The notes beneath the pieces were generated by a model. It was not told the origin of the DNA. It made no database searches and was given only the letters and a program-made list of their open reading frames with translations. The position numbers and the translations under genes were made by a program. DNA of 64,000 bases from Aphidius gifuensis (lineage: Eukaryota > Arthropoda > Insecta > Hymenoptera > Braconidae), in contig NC_057788.1 of assembly GCF_014905175.1 (NCBI RefSeq), forward strand, positions 7,688,001-7,752,000, given 5' to 3'. Below are positions 1 to 11,445 of this stretch, piece by piece (position 1 is the first letter of the stretch; every line of letters starts with the position of its first letter).

Positions 1-1485
1 TAATATAGAAAAATCTTACCGGTCAAAGAAATTGAGATAATATCCAATGTCTCCTGTAGATTGTACGTTGACCAATGCAATAAAGAAAAGATTTTCTTCA
101 ATGTATTTTTTTCTGAAAATTGATAAACAAAAATGGTTGTAATTAATATTGTTTCTTTTTTTTTTTTTGGCGGTTTTATTTCTTGGTAAAATTGTAACAC
201 AATTTTAACAGAAACAATCGAGCCCGAGGCTGATTTGGAATTTATGATCAAGGTCAAATTGTATATATATAAATAAAAAAGAATGGAATGTTAAAAAATT
301 ATTGAATGACTTGGTTAATCATAACTGTTATTATTAAATTAAAATATGCGGAAGGACCGTTCCACTGAATGCATTTTAATGTATTATTTTACTTTAACAA
401 AATAGTCACGATGTGAAATGATGCAAAAAAAAAAAAAGAAAACATATTATAACGAGTCAATGGCACAAATAATTAACACACACACATATAAATAAGCATA
501 TGTCCAAAAAAATAAAAAAAATAAAATAAAATTTCGTAAAAATAATTAATTAATTTGATTGATTTAGAAGAGAAAAAAGAACGTTAAAAATATTTAAATT
601 AATTACTAACCAAAATGATGAATCTGTTGTTGTTTGATAATAAATTGATTGTTTAATTAATATTTGAATGTCAAGAGAAATTTATAATTTACAAATATAT
701 TAGCTTTACGACACAAAAGAAACGATTGCTTTGCACTTCAACGGACGACTTGAAACTGCCTGAAGAAACTCTTGGAACTCTCAACTCATGGAAGTTGAGA
801 AAAATACTTTCGTTGTGTTTTTACGAGAGCAAAAGGAGAGGGGTTTTGCCGGTGTGTTGGTAATAAACAAGGTACCACAAGAGGTCACAGAGGAAAAGAG
901 GGACCAAAATTACAAAAAAAAAAAAAAAAAAAAACACAACACAACACACAACCGAAACAACCAATGATAGCTGTCGATGAAATAAATGAACTGTGTCCTT
1001 GTTTTATATATTGTTGATGCTGGATTATATGAAAAAATAAAATAAACTGTTAAACCACCACCAGAGCAACAAAGAAGCAAATAAAAAAAAAGCGGAAGGA
1101 ACCAATAGACAGTTACGGTATGACCAACTTTTTCCCGCATTCCTTCTCGCAAATAGTTTTGATTTTTTTTAATTTTTTTTTTTAAACATAGTTATTATTT
1201 TATTAATAAAAATTATATAAATATTAAAATTTTTTTTTTAAAAAAAAGAATAAGTTTAAGTAAAATAAAAAATAAAAAAAAAAAATTTTATCAGTAAATG
1301 TCATTGTGATAATAATTATAAATGTATAGGTAAAAAAAAAAACAGTAAAAAAAATAATTTTAAAGAAATTCACTTGTCATTGCTTGTCATGATGATTATT
1401 AGATATGAAAAAAAAAAAAATTGTTAAAATAATAATTTAATTGTTAATTGATATATAAAAATATATTACCATATGTTTTACTTAC
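1..1485. other. Unassigned AT-rich region left of Upf3
   Basis: No gene I can name. From about 510 on, the sequence is repeated nearly base for base after the N gap (50,644 on); positions 1-500 have no second copy in the window. A short plus-strand ORF beginning with ATG at 788 (MEVEKNTFVVFLREQKERG...) is present in both copies and is followed by a poly(A/K) stretch. It could be the first exon of a gene, but nothing downstream supports it. The rest is homopolymer-rich sequence. Confidence 0.4.
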
Positions 1486-1969
1486 ATAATTTTATTTTGT
1501 ACTTTTTAAATTTTCCGGTATGCTGATTGTCGTAATGATCAAGTGTCTCGTCGACAAGTTGTACGTAAAATGCATCGCCCAGTTAAGTCAATCAGTGTCA
1601 ATGCTGAAAAAAAAAAATTAATTTAGATAAAAGGAGGAGAATACATTATCACACGCCTGCGCATTATATAATGTCATTTTTGTTTTTTTTTTTCTAACAC
1701 GTGATATTGCACTATTGCACTAAAATATTGCAATGAAAATTACATTTTTTTTTTTTTGCAAATATAAAATTTAGAAAACTAACCTTTCTAAAAAATCCTT
1801 TCAATAGATTTTTCTTTTTTTTTTTTTTTTTTCACAAACAGTGAAAGCGAGTAAGTAGAGGTAAATAAAAATAATAACTCAAAAAAATACCCACCTGATG
1901 AGAAGCATCCATATTTTCCTTTCATTGGAAAAAGAAGAAAAAAAAAAAAAGATAAAAAAAATTATTACC
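1486..1969 (-). ncRNA. Candidate spliced minus-strand transcript, no convincing protein
   Basis: Three segments carry good splice signals on the minus strand: a donor at 1969, a 24-bp exon 1895-1918 containing ATG GAT GCT TCT CAT CAG followed by a GTGGGT donor, and a 118-bp exon 1486-1603 with a pyrimidine-rich acceptor and a GTAAGTAAA donor. Joining the two exons gives a stop after seven codons. One frame of the 118-bp exon (LGDAFYVQLVDETLDHYDNQ...) looks coding but is closed upstream by TAA. It could be a non-coding RNA, a 5' UTR with an upstream ORF, or a misread. The same signals occur in copy 2 (51,611-51,728). Confidence 0.3.
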
Positions 1970-2177
1970 TGGATATTGGCTTTCAATTTTAAAGCATGAA
2001 AAAATTTTCTTTTGTTAATTTTTTTTTTGAAAAAAATGTACAACTAGTTTTTGTTTGCTATTTTTAATGTATTATTGTAATTTAGTAGAGTATAAAAACC
2101 ACTAAATTAATATAATATTTTTTTGTTAATTAATAAACATATATTTATTCACAATAATAGTAGAAATAATAATCTGA

Positions 2178-4604
2178 CTATGGACCATCACGACTGGTAC
2201 TTCGTTTGAGTGTTGCTGATGTTGACTCAATGATTTTAGTATCAATGGAGCTACTTGAAACTGCTGATTTCATTGATGATTTAGCACCAGGTGTTGGACT
2301 CTCTGATGAATAGGAACGTTCATCTGATGTTGGTTTTTCACGTTCTAATCGTTGTTTACTAAATCTTCCCATACCTGGTCGATATATTTCCATTGCTGGT
2401 CGATCCTAATGATCAATAAATAAAAACAAATATTAATTAACAAAATTAATTGTTAATATAATTGTTAAATTTTAAATTTACCTTGTTACGAATTCTTCTT
2501 TCTGTTTTTGATTCTTTTTTATTTTTATTTTTACAATAGTCTTGATTTTTTTGTAGATTATCATCATCATCATCACCATCCAGTGATTTATGACGACGAA
2601 GATGAACATTGTCATTGTCAATAACATCACCACCACTCTCTAATGAACTTCTTCTTTTAATTTTTTTATTATCTCGTTTATTTGTTTTTGTTGATTTTAC
2701 ATTTTCATCGAGATCAATTTGCATTGGGATTTCATCAATTTGTTCATCACATTTTTCTGTATCACCAATAATTTTTTTATCATCTAGAAAAATAATTATA
2801 TTAAATTAATATATTGTTTAAATATTTATAAAATAATTTTTATAAATTACCTGTTTCTTTAAATTTTTTTTTCTTTATATCTTTTTTTACTTCAATTGAA
2901 TTATCATTAATTTTTTCAATTTGTTTATGGATTATTTCAACATCTCGTTTTATTATTTCAATTTTTTTATGCTCATAATCATCTTTTTTTGATAAATCTT
3001 TTTGATTATCAATTATTTGTTTTTTATTTTCAGCAATTTTACGTTTTTCTTTTCTCATTTTTTCATAACTTTTACCTTTTTTTTCTTCAATTTTTTTATC
3101 TTTAACATCATCTTTTGTTAATTTATTAACAATTTCATGATTTTTTTTATCATCTTTTTGTAAATAATCTTTGTTGTCATCTTTACGATTATATATTTTT
3201 TTTTCTTCATATTTTTTTTGATTTTTAACATCACGCTCTTGATATTTTTTTTCATCTCTATAATTTTTAGATGGTACTTTGGTTTCACGTTCTCTTATTA
3301 CAAGTGGTTTTTCACGAATTTTAACCTCATCTTTTTTACGATTTTTAGTTAAATCTTTAACTGGTATTATTTTTTCTTTTTCTTCTTTATTTTCTTTATT
3401 TTCTCGGCCTAATTCACGCTCAACATCTGGATTTTTTAAAACCTATAATAAAAAAAACCATAAATCATTATGTTTTATGTATTTTTTGTTTTTTCAATAC
3501 TTAAATTTATTTTTCTAAAAACCACGTCAGTTATTATTTAAAATTTACCATTTTATAAAATTCTTGAAGACTAACAAAGAGGTTTTTTTTTATTTCTAAC
3601 AGATGATCTAATGAGTATTGTTAATTTTTCTTGGGTCTTGGAAATGATTTTAATATGGCCATTTGATTTCTAAATAATTAATCAATAATAAAAATCTATT
3701 CACAATAATTTATACATATATTTTTATCAAATAAATTACCTTTGAAATTGTTGGCTCATCTTTGGCTTTACGTTTTTCCAAATCACGACGTTTTCTTTCT
3801 TCACGTTTTTCATCTCTAACTCGTTGTTTATCCTGTTTTCTTTGTTTTAAAAATTCCAATAATGGTGTACTTGTTACTTTTTTTTGAGCATCTACAATAC
3901 AAATAATTACAATTAATAAATAGTCCAATAAATAACACAAATATAAATAATAATTACTTTCAAATGGTTGAAATGAATATTCTGTTTTTGGTTGTGCAAT
4001 TGCAGCATCAGTTTCTTGATTTTTTAAACTTTCAATAAAACTAATGTAATATGGCTCAGCCTCAATATTACCACATTTCATTTCTTTTTTTTTACCAATA
4101 CGTTTTTTTGGTAAACGTTGAAATGGTGCAAATTCAACAACAGCTGGATATTCAGTTCCTTTAGCATCAACAAATACATAATTATCAAATTTTTCACGAA
4201 AATCAAATATTTGTTGTTGATCAATAAAATTAATATATGCTCTTGAAAATGCATGTTGTCCAAGTGACATATCAGCTTTGACAAAATAAAGATAATCATT
4301 ATCTGGTAATGGTGATATTTGTTCAACAAATTGTGCTTGTGTCATTGAAGGTGGCAATCTTCTAATAACTACCTATTAAAAAATTAATAATCATACAAAT
4401 TTATCAATAATAATTTCAAATAAACAATAACATAACCTAAATAATTTTTATTAATAAATAAATACTAACCTTGGTCATTGGTTTACATTTTTCTTTTTTA
4501 CTATCAACTTTTGTTTTTGATTCGAAATTTTGACTATCAGTTGATGCTGAAAGTGAATTATTAGCAATATTGCTACAGCTGCTGTCTGGTTGTTGAATTT
4601 CTTC
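2178..4604 (-). CDS. Upf3: UPF3, regulator of nonsense transcripts, copy 1 (start codon lost)
   Basis: UPF3 links the exon junction complex to UPF2/UPF1 in nonsense-mediated mRNA decay. Exons in transcript order: 4470-4604, 3958-4372, 3740-3891, 2851-3442, 2482-2783, 2178-2405. Exon 2 begins VVIRRLPPSMTQAQF and carries the RNP-like Smg4/UPF3 domain (ARAYINF-type core, YVFVDAKGTEYPAVVEFAPF). Then comes TPLLEFLKQRK, a long Lys/Glu-rich charged region, and the C-terminal exon-junction-binding motif RRIRNKDRPAMEIYRPGMGR, typical of UPF3B. All phases fit. In copy 2 the gene starts ATG ACA GAA GAA; here the same place reads TAA TAA GAA GAA, so the normal start is gone. The next in-frame ATG (4476-4478) lies just before the UPF3 domain and could rescue a protein about 43 residues shorter. 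Exon 4 differs from copy 2 by one in-frame codon. Confidence 0.9.
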
Positions 4605-5504
4605 TTATTACATTATTTTTTCTTATTAAATACCACATGTAATATTAAATTTATTTTTTTATATAAAATTGTTATTTAATCTTTGAATTAATAAATGTTT
4701 TGTTAATTAATTTGTATTTTAATTTTTGTGTTAAATGTGCCATTGAGATTTTGTAATTACAATTTACACATATACAGATAGTTATTATTATTTTTTCTCT
4801 AGATATATTAATAGAAGAAAAAAAACAATACAAATCGATTGTTATTGTTGTTGGTGAACCAGGATTAATCAGGATAACAGAGTTGACGCTAATTTTCGGC
4901 AGCCATTTTTAAAATTATGACGCTTTTTATTTCAACAGATGGCGTTTATCCGGAGTTCCAATAAAAATGATAAAAATTAAATTTGAAATTTTATAAAACA
5001 CATTGTTTCCATATAAAATATTTTTTTTTTACTCAACGTATTTAAGCTTTATTATTGTTAATTTATTTCTCCTTTAATAATTATAATCTTTTTATTATTG
5101 ATATGGCAAATCAGACATAATTGCAGCCCACTAAAATTTAAAAAAAAACTGCTATAAAAAGTTCAATAAAAAAGCGAAAAAAAAATAAATAAATAAAACT
5201 GGAAAAATGAAAATTACAAACTTTTATTAATATTTGAAAAATGTCAATTACATAATGAATACATATTTATTTTTGATTTGAATAAATTAATTTTAATTTC
5301 GCAGTTACTTTTCAAACATCTAATATTTGTCGACCAATAAATATATGTCGAATAAAAATATCGAGTCTTCGAATATAGCGGCTGATAATACACATCCCTC
5401 GACTCATTCTATTGCGTGGTGTTTTTTGGCCTAGATATATTAGTAGACGATCGATGAGTTTTGTTAGCCTATAAACTCTAAAGTAGTGCGAATGTCTCTA
5501 TGGC
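4605..5504. other. Spacer between Upf3 and gene A, with an array-flanking repeat
   Basis: Upf3 promoter side. A stretch at about 4917-4964 (centre CAACAGATGGCGTTTATCC) recurs at 55,031-55,080 and, without an adjacent Upf3, at 60,025-60,070. The rest is AT-rich and contains the 3' flank of the first array gene; parts (TAATTGCAGCCCACTAAAATT, TCGACCAATAAATATATGTCGA) recur between array units. No ORF of note. Confidence 0.6.
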
Positions 5505-6407
5505 TCAATCAGCAGGCACACCCGCCTCACGACACATCTCCTGATATATAGCCAAACATTTAGGGTCGACTGAATAGAAAAAATAATACAAATGTTAATT
5601 GACGTTAATAATTTTTTAGAACCAAGTCATAAAGGTTACACTTGAGGTTTTGGTTAATCAACATACCAAGTTTTTCGATGGGCCGCTTGTAGTTAGGTCT
5701 TAATGAAACAAACATATATCCTCCGCGACTCATGCTACCATATTTACCCGAAGTGCTATAACCTATTAAATAGAAAAAATAATACAAATGTTAATTGACA
5801 TTAATAATTTTTTAGAACCAAGTCAAAGGTAACACTTAACGTTTTATTCAATTAATTTACCGAATGTTAATCTCCCACGGACACGAGGTAGTTGAGCTAT
5901 TGGCTTCTGGTCCATTGGCACTTGTTGGTCGATGACGTTTTCACTGGAATTAGTGTCTGAAGATTTTTCTGTCGTATTAGTCTGTAATAAATAAATAAAT
6001 TATCAATAGTAAATTCCAATTACATCAATAATAATTTTCTAGATATTAGCATTAAATAATAAAAACAAGAATATAAAAAAAACATGTGTTATGAAATAAT
6101 CTGAAAAAAATTAATATACAAAATTTAGACACTTGATTTATGTAATATTAATTAAAAAATAATAGTAAACGTAATTTTAATTTATTGATAAATCATTTAG
6201 TAGTATTATTATATAAATAATTTGATAATAAGTCAGATGAATTAACCAAAAATTAATGTTACACGTGGTTCAGTATATTTAATTGATAAATGATTCAACT
6301 TATTTACATATTCAATTTGAGTTGAAATATTTGAAAAAACATTATCAATTTATGTTAAATAATAATTTTTAATTTTATCAATTATTAATTGTAATTAAAC
6401 TCACCAT
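5505..6407 (-). CDS. Array gene A, small unrecognised protein (94 aa)
   Basis: I do not recognise this family. Exons: 6405-6407 (ATG only, followed at once by GTGAGT), 5861-5981, 5667-5762, 5505-5569; together 285 nt, 94 residues and a stop, all junctions phase 1 after the first. The N-terminus is Ser/Asp/Glu-rich (TEKSSDTNSSENVIDQQVPM), the middle is basic and Gly-rich (TSGKYGSMSRGGYMF), and the C-terminus has two Cys (DPKCLAIYQEMCREAG). There is no signal peptide, membrane segment or known domain. Genes B and C share the layout, intron sequences and the motif SG-x-YG-x-M-x-RGG. The nearly identical copy in block 2 (one S-to-N change) also stays open. Expression and function are unknown. Confidence 0.7.
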
Positions 6408-7056
6408 AATTTTGTTTTTCTATAGCACTTTATTCACAATAACGGCCGGAACTGAACAAGCATGAGCAAGGTTGAAACTGGCTGAAGCTTTTGAATGCTT
6501 TTGAAAAACTTGAAAACAGAAGGAAAAACTTTTAAAAAATTGTTATGTTTATTATTTGTTCGTATAAAAAATGTGGTAGGGGTACAAGGTACACCTGCGC
6601 AGAATAAAAACTTCAACAGACCAAGATACAACTGAAGTTGATTATTAGCCGATCTCGTATAAGATTATTAATTTTTATTACATAAATTAATTGACAATTA
6701 TTTAATCATATGATTTTTTTTTCAGTTTGATAACTGACGTACTTTATTCTTAGAGATTTAAATAGATATATTTTTTTTTTACTCAACGTATTTAAGCTTT
6801 ATATAATTGTTAATTTATTTCTCCTTTAATAATTATAATCTTTTTATTATTGATAAGTAGGACATAAAATAAATAAATAAATAAAACTGGAAAAATAAAA
6901 ATTACAAACTTTTATTAATATTTGAAAACTGTCAATCACATAATAAATACATATTTATTTTCAATTTGAATAAATTAATTTTACCAGAAAATATTTGTCG
7001 AATAAAAATATCGAGTCTTCGAATATAGCGGCTGATAATACACATCCTTACTCATT
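6408..7056. other. Spacer upstream of gene A and downstream of gene B
   Basis: Probable promoter and 5' UTR of gene A. The stretch just upstream of the ATG (AGCACTTTATTCACAATAAC..., then a GCTGAAGCTTTTG-rich segment and a short CTGCGCAGG-containing block near 6590-6600) is repeated before gene B at about 7970-8220 and in both units of block 2, so it is likely to be shared regulatory sequence. A 65-codon upstream ORF there (MYLGLLKFLF...) is not conserved in frame between units and I do not call it. Confidence 0.5.
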
Positions 7057-7963
7057 CTATTGCGGGCTAGAATAACTATAGTTATCTATAGATATATCAG
7101 ACGATCGATTCACATCTATTGAATAGAAAAAATAAGACAAATGTTAATTGACGTTAATAATTTTATAGTTCCAAGTCATGAATGTTACACTTGAGATTTT
7201 GGTTAATCAACTTACTTATTTTGCGGTACCACCGCTTCCAAAGTTTTGTTGGAGCAAACATACGTCCTCCACGACACATGTTACCATATTCACCCGAAGT
7301 TTTATCACCTATTAAATAAAAAACATAATACAAATGTTAATTGACATTAATAATTTTTTAGAACCAAGTCAAAGGTTACACTTGAGGTTTTATTTAATTA
7401 ATTTACCAGTTTTTAAGCCCCCACGGACACGGGGTACTCCTGTACCGGTTTCTGATTGATTCATTGGCGCTTGTTGGTCGATGTCATTTTCACTGGAATC
7501 AGTGTCTGAAGCGTCTGAAGATTCATTTGTCTTATTACCCTGTGATAAATAAATAAATTATCAATAGTAAATTCCAATTACATCAATAATAATTTTCTAG
7601 ATATTAGCATAATAATAAAAACATAAAAATAAAAAAAAACACGTGTCATGAAATAATCTAAAAAAAATTTAATATACACAAAATTTAGACACTTTTTTTT
7701 ATGTATTATCAATTAAAAATAATAGATAACATAATTTTAATTTATTGATAAATTATTCAGTAGTATTATATAAATAATTTGATAATAAGTCAGATGAATT
7801 AATCGAAAATTAGTGTTACACGTGGTTCAGTATTTAATTGATAAATAGTTCAACTAATTTACATATTCAATTTGAGTTGAAATAATTGAAAAAGTATTAT
7901 CAATTTATGTTAAATAATAATATTTTAATATTATCAATTATTTATTGATAATAAACTCACCAT
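7057..7963 (-). CDS. Array gene B, small unrecognised protein (95 aa), divergent C-terminus
   Basis: Paralogue of gene A with the same plan: 7961-7963 (ATG only), 7407-7539, 7216-7308, 7057-7115; 288 nt in total. N-terminus GNKTNESSDASDTDSSEND, then IDQQAPMNQ, PRVRGGLKTG, and exon 3 TSGEYGNMCRGGRMFAP ending KRWYRKI. The last exon is unrelated to that of A or C: the homologous coding part has gone and the frame runs on through NVNRSSDISIDNYSYSSPQ to a stop. In exon 2 the segment after PMNQ differs from its block-2 counterpart by two indels that restore the frame. Function unknown; it may be a decaying paralogue. Confidence 0.6.
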
Positions 7964-8655
7964 AATTTTGTTCTTTTAGCACTTGATTCACAATAACTGA
8001 GCTGAACAAGCAAGAGCAAGGTTGAAACTGGCTGAAACTTGCTGGTTGAAGCTCTTGAAAAACTTGAAAACAAAAGAAAAGCTGGAAAAGCTTTTAAAAA
8101 ATTATTATGTTTATTATTTGTTCGTATTGTTCGTATAAAAATGTGGTAGGGGTACAAGGTACACCTGCGCAGAATAAAAATACCATACTCCAACTTCAAC
8201 AGACCAAGATACAACTGAAGTTGATTCAGGAGATTTCGTATAAGATTATTAATTTTTATTTCATAAATTAATTGACAATTATTTAATCATATGATTTTTT
8301 TTTCAGTTTGATAACTGACGTACTTTGTTCTTAGGGATTTAAATAGATACATAATTGCAGCCCACTAAAATTAAAAAAAAAACTGCTATAAAAAGTTCAA
8401 TAAAAAAGCGAAAAAAAATAAATAAATAAAATTGGAAAAATGAAAATTACAAACTTTTATTAACATTTGACAACTGTCAATTACATAATGAATACATATT
8501 AATTTTTTTTATTGAATAAATTAATTTTAACTTCGCCGTTACTTGTCAAACATCTGATATTTGTCGACCAATAAATATATGTCGAAAAAAAATATCGAAT
8601 CTTCGAATACACATCCTTAGACTCATTCTACTCATTCTGTTGCGGGCTAGATATA

Positions 8656-9596
8656 TTAGTAGACGATCGATGAGTTTTGTTTGACTAAAGTAGTGCTATC
8701 CCCTGATGGTTTACTCTCAGGCTCTGCAGCCGCAATCTCACGAAGAAGCCACGCACGTCTTTCAGTAAGATCTATTGAATAGAAAAAATAATACAAATGT
8801 TAATTGACGTTAATAATTTTATAGATTCAAGTCATGAAGGTTACACTCGAGGTTTTGGTTAATCAACTTACCAATTTTGCGGGACCACCGCTTCAAATTT
8901 CTTGATGAAGTAAATAAACGTCCTTCACGACGCATGTTAGCAAATTGACCATTACCTATTAAATAGAAAAAATAATACAAATGTTAATTGACATTAATAA
9001 TTTTTTAGAACCAAGTCAAAGGTTACACTTGAGGTTTTATTTAATTAATTTACCGGATCTTAAGGTGCCGTAAGTGCGGACAGAGGGTACATGTGCACAT
9101 GCTATTGGTCCCCGGTCCATTGGCACTTGTTGGTCGATGACGTTTTCACTGGAACCAGTGTCTGATGAAGCGTCTGAAGAGTCTGAAGATTTTTCTATCG
9201 TATGACCCTGTAATAAATAAATAAATTATCAATAGTAAATTCCAATTACATCAATAATAATTTTCTAGATATTAGCATAAAAATAAAAAAAGCACGTGTC
9301 ATGAAATAATCTAAAAAAAAATTTAATACACAAAATTTAGACACTTGCTTTATATAATATTAATTAAAAATAATAGATAACATAATTTTAATTTATTGAT
9401 AAATTATTTAGTATTATTATAAGTCAGATGAATTAATCAAAAATTAGTGTTACACGTGGATCATAATTTAATTGATAAATGATTCAACTAATTCACATTT
9501 TCAATTTGAGTTGAAATAATTGAAAAAGTATTATTAATTTATGTTAAATAATAATTTTTAATATTATCAATTATTTATTGATAATAAACTCACCAT
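8656..9596 (-). CDS. Array gene C, small unrecognised protein (118 aa)
   Basis: Third paralogue: 9594-9596 (ATG only, then GTGAGT), 9054-9207, 8872-8955, 8656-8771; 357 nt. It starts MGHTIEKSSDSSDASSDTGS, keeps NVIDQQVPMD, then ACAHVPSVRTYGTLRSG; exon 3 NGQFANMRREGRLFTSS continues NLKRWSRKIG; exon 4 DLTERRAWLLREIAAAEPES ends SSIVY. All phases match A and B. It has the longest C-terminus of the three, with a predicted amphipathic helix (RRAWLLREIAAAE). The block-2 counterpart shares exon 4 and the 3' half of exon 3 but not exon 2. No known family recognised. Confidence 0.65.
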
Positions 9597-9911
9597 AATT
9601 TTGTCCTTCTAACACTTGATTCACGAAAACTGAATAACTGATCTGATCAAGTGTGAACGACTATCAAGGTTGAAAGTTGAAATTAAAAACGCTGAGGGCT
9701 GAGAACGTGTGGTTATAATTGGCAGACAGCAGACTGGTTATGACAAGTTATGACTTGAATCCAGGGAGCTTAACTTACCACATTCTTCGACCATGACAGG
9801 GTCTTAACTTGACCAAAAAAAATAAGCGGGAAAATAACAAAAACAATAATGATGACAATAAATTAATGAGTACTTTGGTGCGTTTATTATTAATAATTTT
9901 CAATTCATAAA
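9597..9911. other. Right boundary of duplicated block, 3' flank of TMEM43
   Basis: Contains the putative 5' UTR and promoter of gene C (about 9597-9760), which is only moderately similar to the block-2 version, then unique sequence reaching the TMEM43 stop codon. No ORF. Confidence 0.5.
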
Positions 9912-11445
9912 TTAAATTCTTCGATATGCTGCACGACCCTGTTGACGTTCATCATCATTTGAAAAAAATGTTGAATAAATAAATGGTACAATTGAAGCAA
10001 GTGCCAAACACAATGCAACAATTGGACGATACCAAACCCAGGCAAAACCAACAACCAAAAGACTTATTGACATTGACACTGACATTGTTATTGAATCAAT
10101 TTCAATAATCCCATATAAAAACGATGAATTTGTTATGATTGTTTTAAGTATATTTGCCAGGCATGTTGCTGCTAAAAATAATACTAACCAACCAAGACCC
10201 CTTGAACAAAAAAAAATGAAAAACAAAATTAAATTAATCATCAACATTATATCACCATTAATATCAATAATTATTTACCTTATTGTCCAAGTTCTCCAGT
10301 AATTATGAACATGTTCTAAATGAAACATTTGATGTACATCAACAGTATGTTTTCTTTGTAATAATATAACTTCGTTTCTTGTTGTGACATAAGGAACAAT
10401 AATTCCATCACTTAATTTACCAACAATTGAATAAATATCATTAGCTTTACCAGCATATAAAAATAGAATTCTAATATCACCAACATGAGGATTCCAAAGA
10501 TCAGCACTGTGATAATAAAGACCAGAATGCATTTTAATATCAACACGATCTGGTCTTTGATCACTTGTTATTTCCAAAAATTCAGTAAATTTATTCTTCA
10601 TTTCATCACCTAATATAACATTACCAATTTTAACTTCTTCAGCAATTTGTATTTGTGATTTTATTGGTATTTCTGTTGGATTTTCATGACCATTACGTAT
10701 ATAAAATGAATCTGAATCAATTAGCTTATCTTTCCATTCAGTTGTATAATAATAATTTTTAGGATCATCATGATTTTCAGCTTCACCACTGTAGCAAAAC
10801 AAATGCAAAAAAACAATGATTAATAAACATAATCAATAGGTACAATAACGTTTTGGATTATTTGATAATTACAGTCCACTGTCTTCATATTCAATCCACT
10901 GATACATTTGTACTCGTCGTTTTAATTTAACACTGTCAACAACAATACCATAATCAGGCTCAGTAAGTGGTTCACTTATTGATAATGGACCAGATAAATG
11001 TACCAAACGACCATTATATTCTTCTGGAATATTTTGAATGTCACTAATAAGTGCAATATTTTCTAATGCTTCATCAAGTGATTGAGCTATAGAAGCTGCT
11101 TTTCCCTACAAACAAAAATTGTATTATTAATAATTGACTATTAATATAATATCAATTTGATAAATTACCTCATTCCAAAATAATAAACACATTCCAGTTG
11201 CAAATAATATTAATCCAATAATTGCTGTTAGCCATGATTCACGAAATTGTTCAACAATTGAAGGTGGAAGACGATTATTTTGTAATAAACGATTTGAGTT
11301 ATTAGAATTACTCTCAACTGATTCATCATTTCTTTGATTTGGGTGTCTTCTTGATACAGCTATTGGCTAAATAAAATTGTTTATTAATTAATTATATGCT
11401 TAAAAATATATTATTTTTTTATATACTTACTCTATTTTGTGACAT
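9912..11445 (-). CDS. Tmem43: TMEM43 (LUMA), inner nuclear membrane/ER protein
   Basis: Exons: 11431-11445 (MSQNR), 11169-11366, 10873-11105, 10279-10788, 9912-10200; 1,245 nt, 414 residues, close to the roughly 400 of human TMEM43. It has an N-terminal membrane segment (WLTAIIGLILFATGMCLLFW), a large lumenal domain with family signatures (YTTEWKDKLIDS, GHENPTEIPI, YYHSADLWNPHVGDIRILF, YAGKANDIYS), and three C-terminal hydrophobic segments ending VWYRPIVALCLALASIVPF. The family is known as a nuclear-envelope/ER membrane protein that interacts with emerin and lamins. The gene is divergent from TFIIF-beta (484 bp between starts), suggesting a shared promoter. All splice phases fit. Confidence 0.92.

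Larger units (their letters stand above)
510..9760. repeat. Large duplicated block, copy 1
   Basis: This block (candidate transcript, Upf3, genes A-C) matches 50,644-59,860 in the same orientation, with scattered substitutions and many homopolymer-length differences. The left edge of copy 2 coincides with the N gap, so the true left boundary is hidden. On the right, similarity fades around 9,750 (5' flank of gene C) and then stops; the sequences beyond are unrelated. Confidence 0.9.

Noticed and set aside
6434..6631. Open frames MYLGLLK... upstream of the array genes (also 7957-8214, 58032-58310)
   Set aside because: They overlap the probable promoters and 5' UTRs, differ in frame from unit to unit and contain no recognisable domain.
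4917..9596. Array as a transposable element
   Set aside because: No terminal inverted repeats, transposase, reverse transcriptase or target-site duplication seen; the flanking element is a single direct repeat with another explanation.
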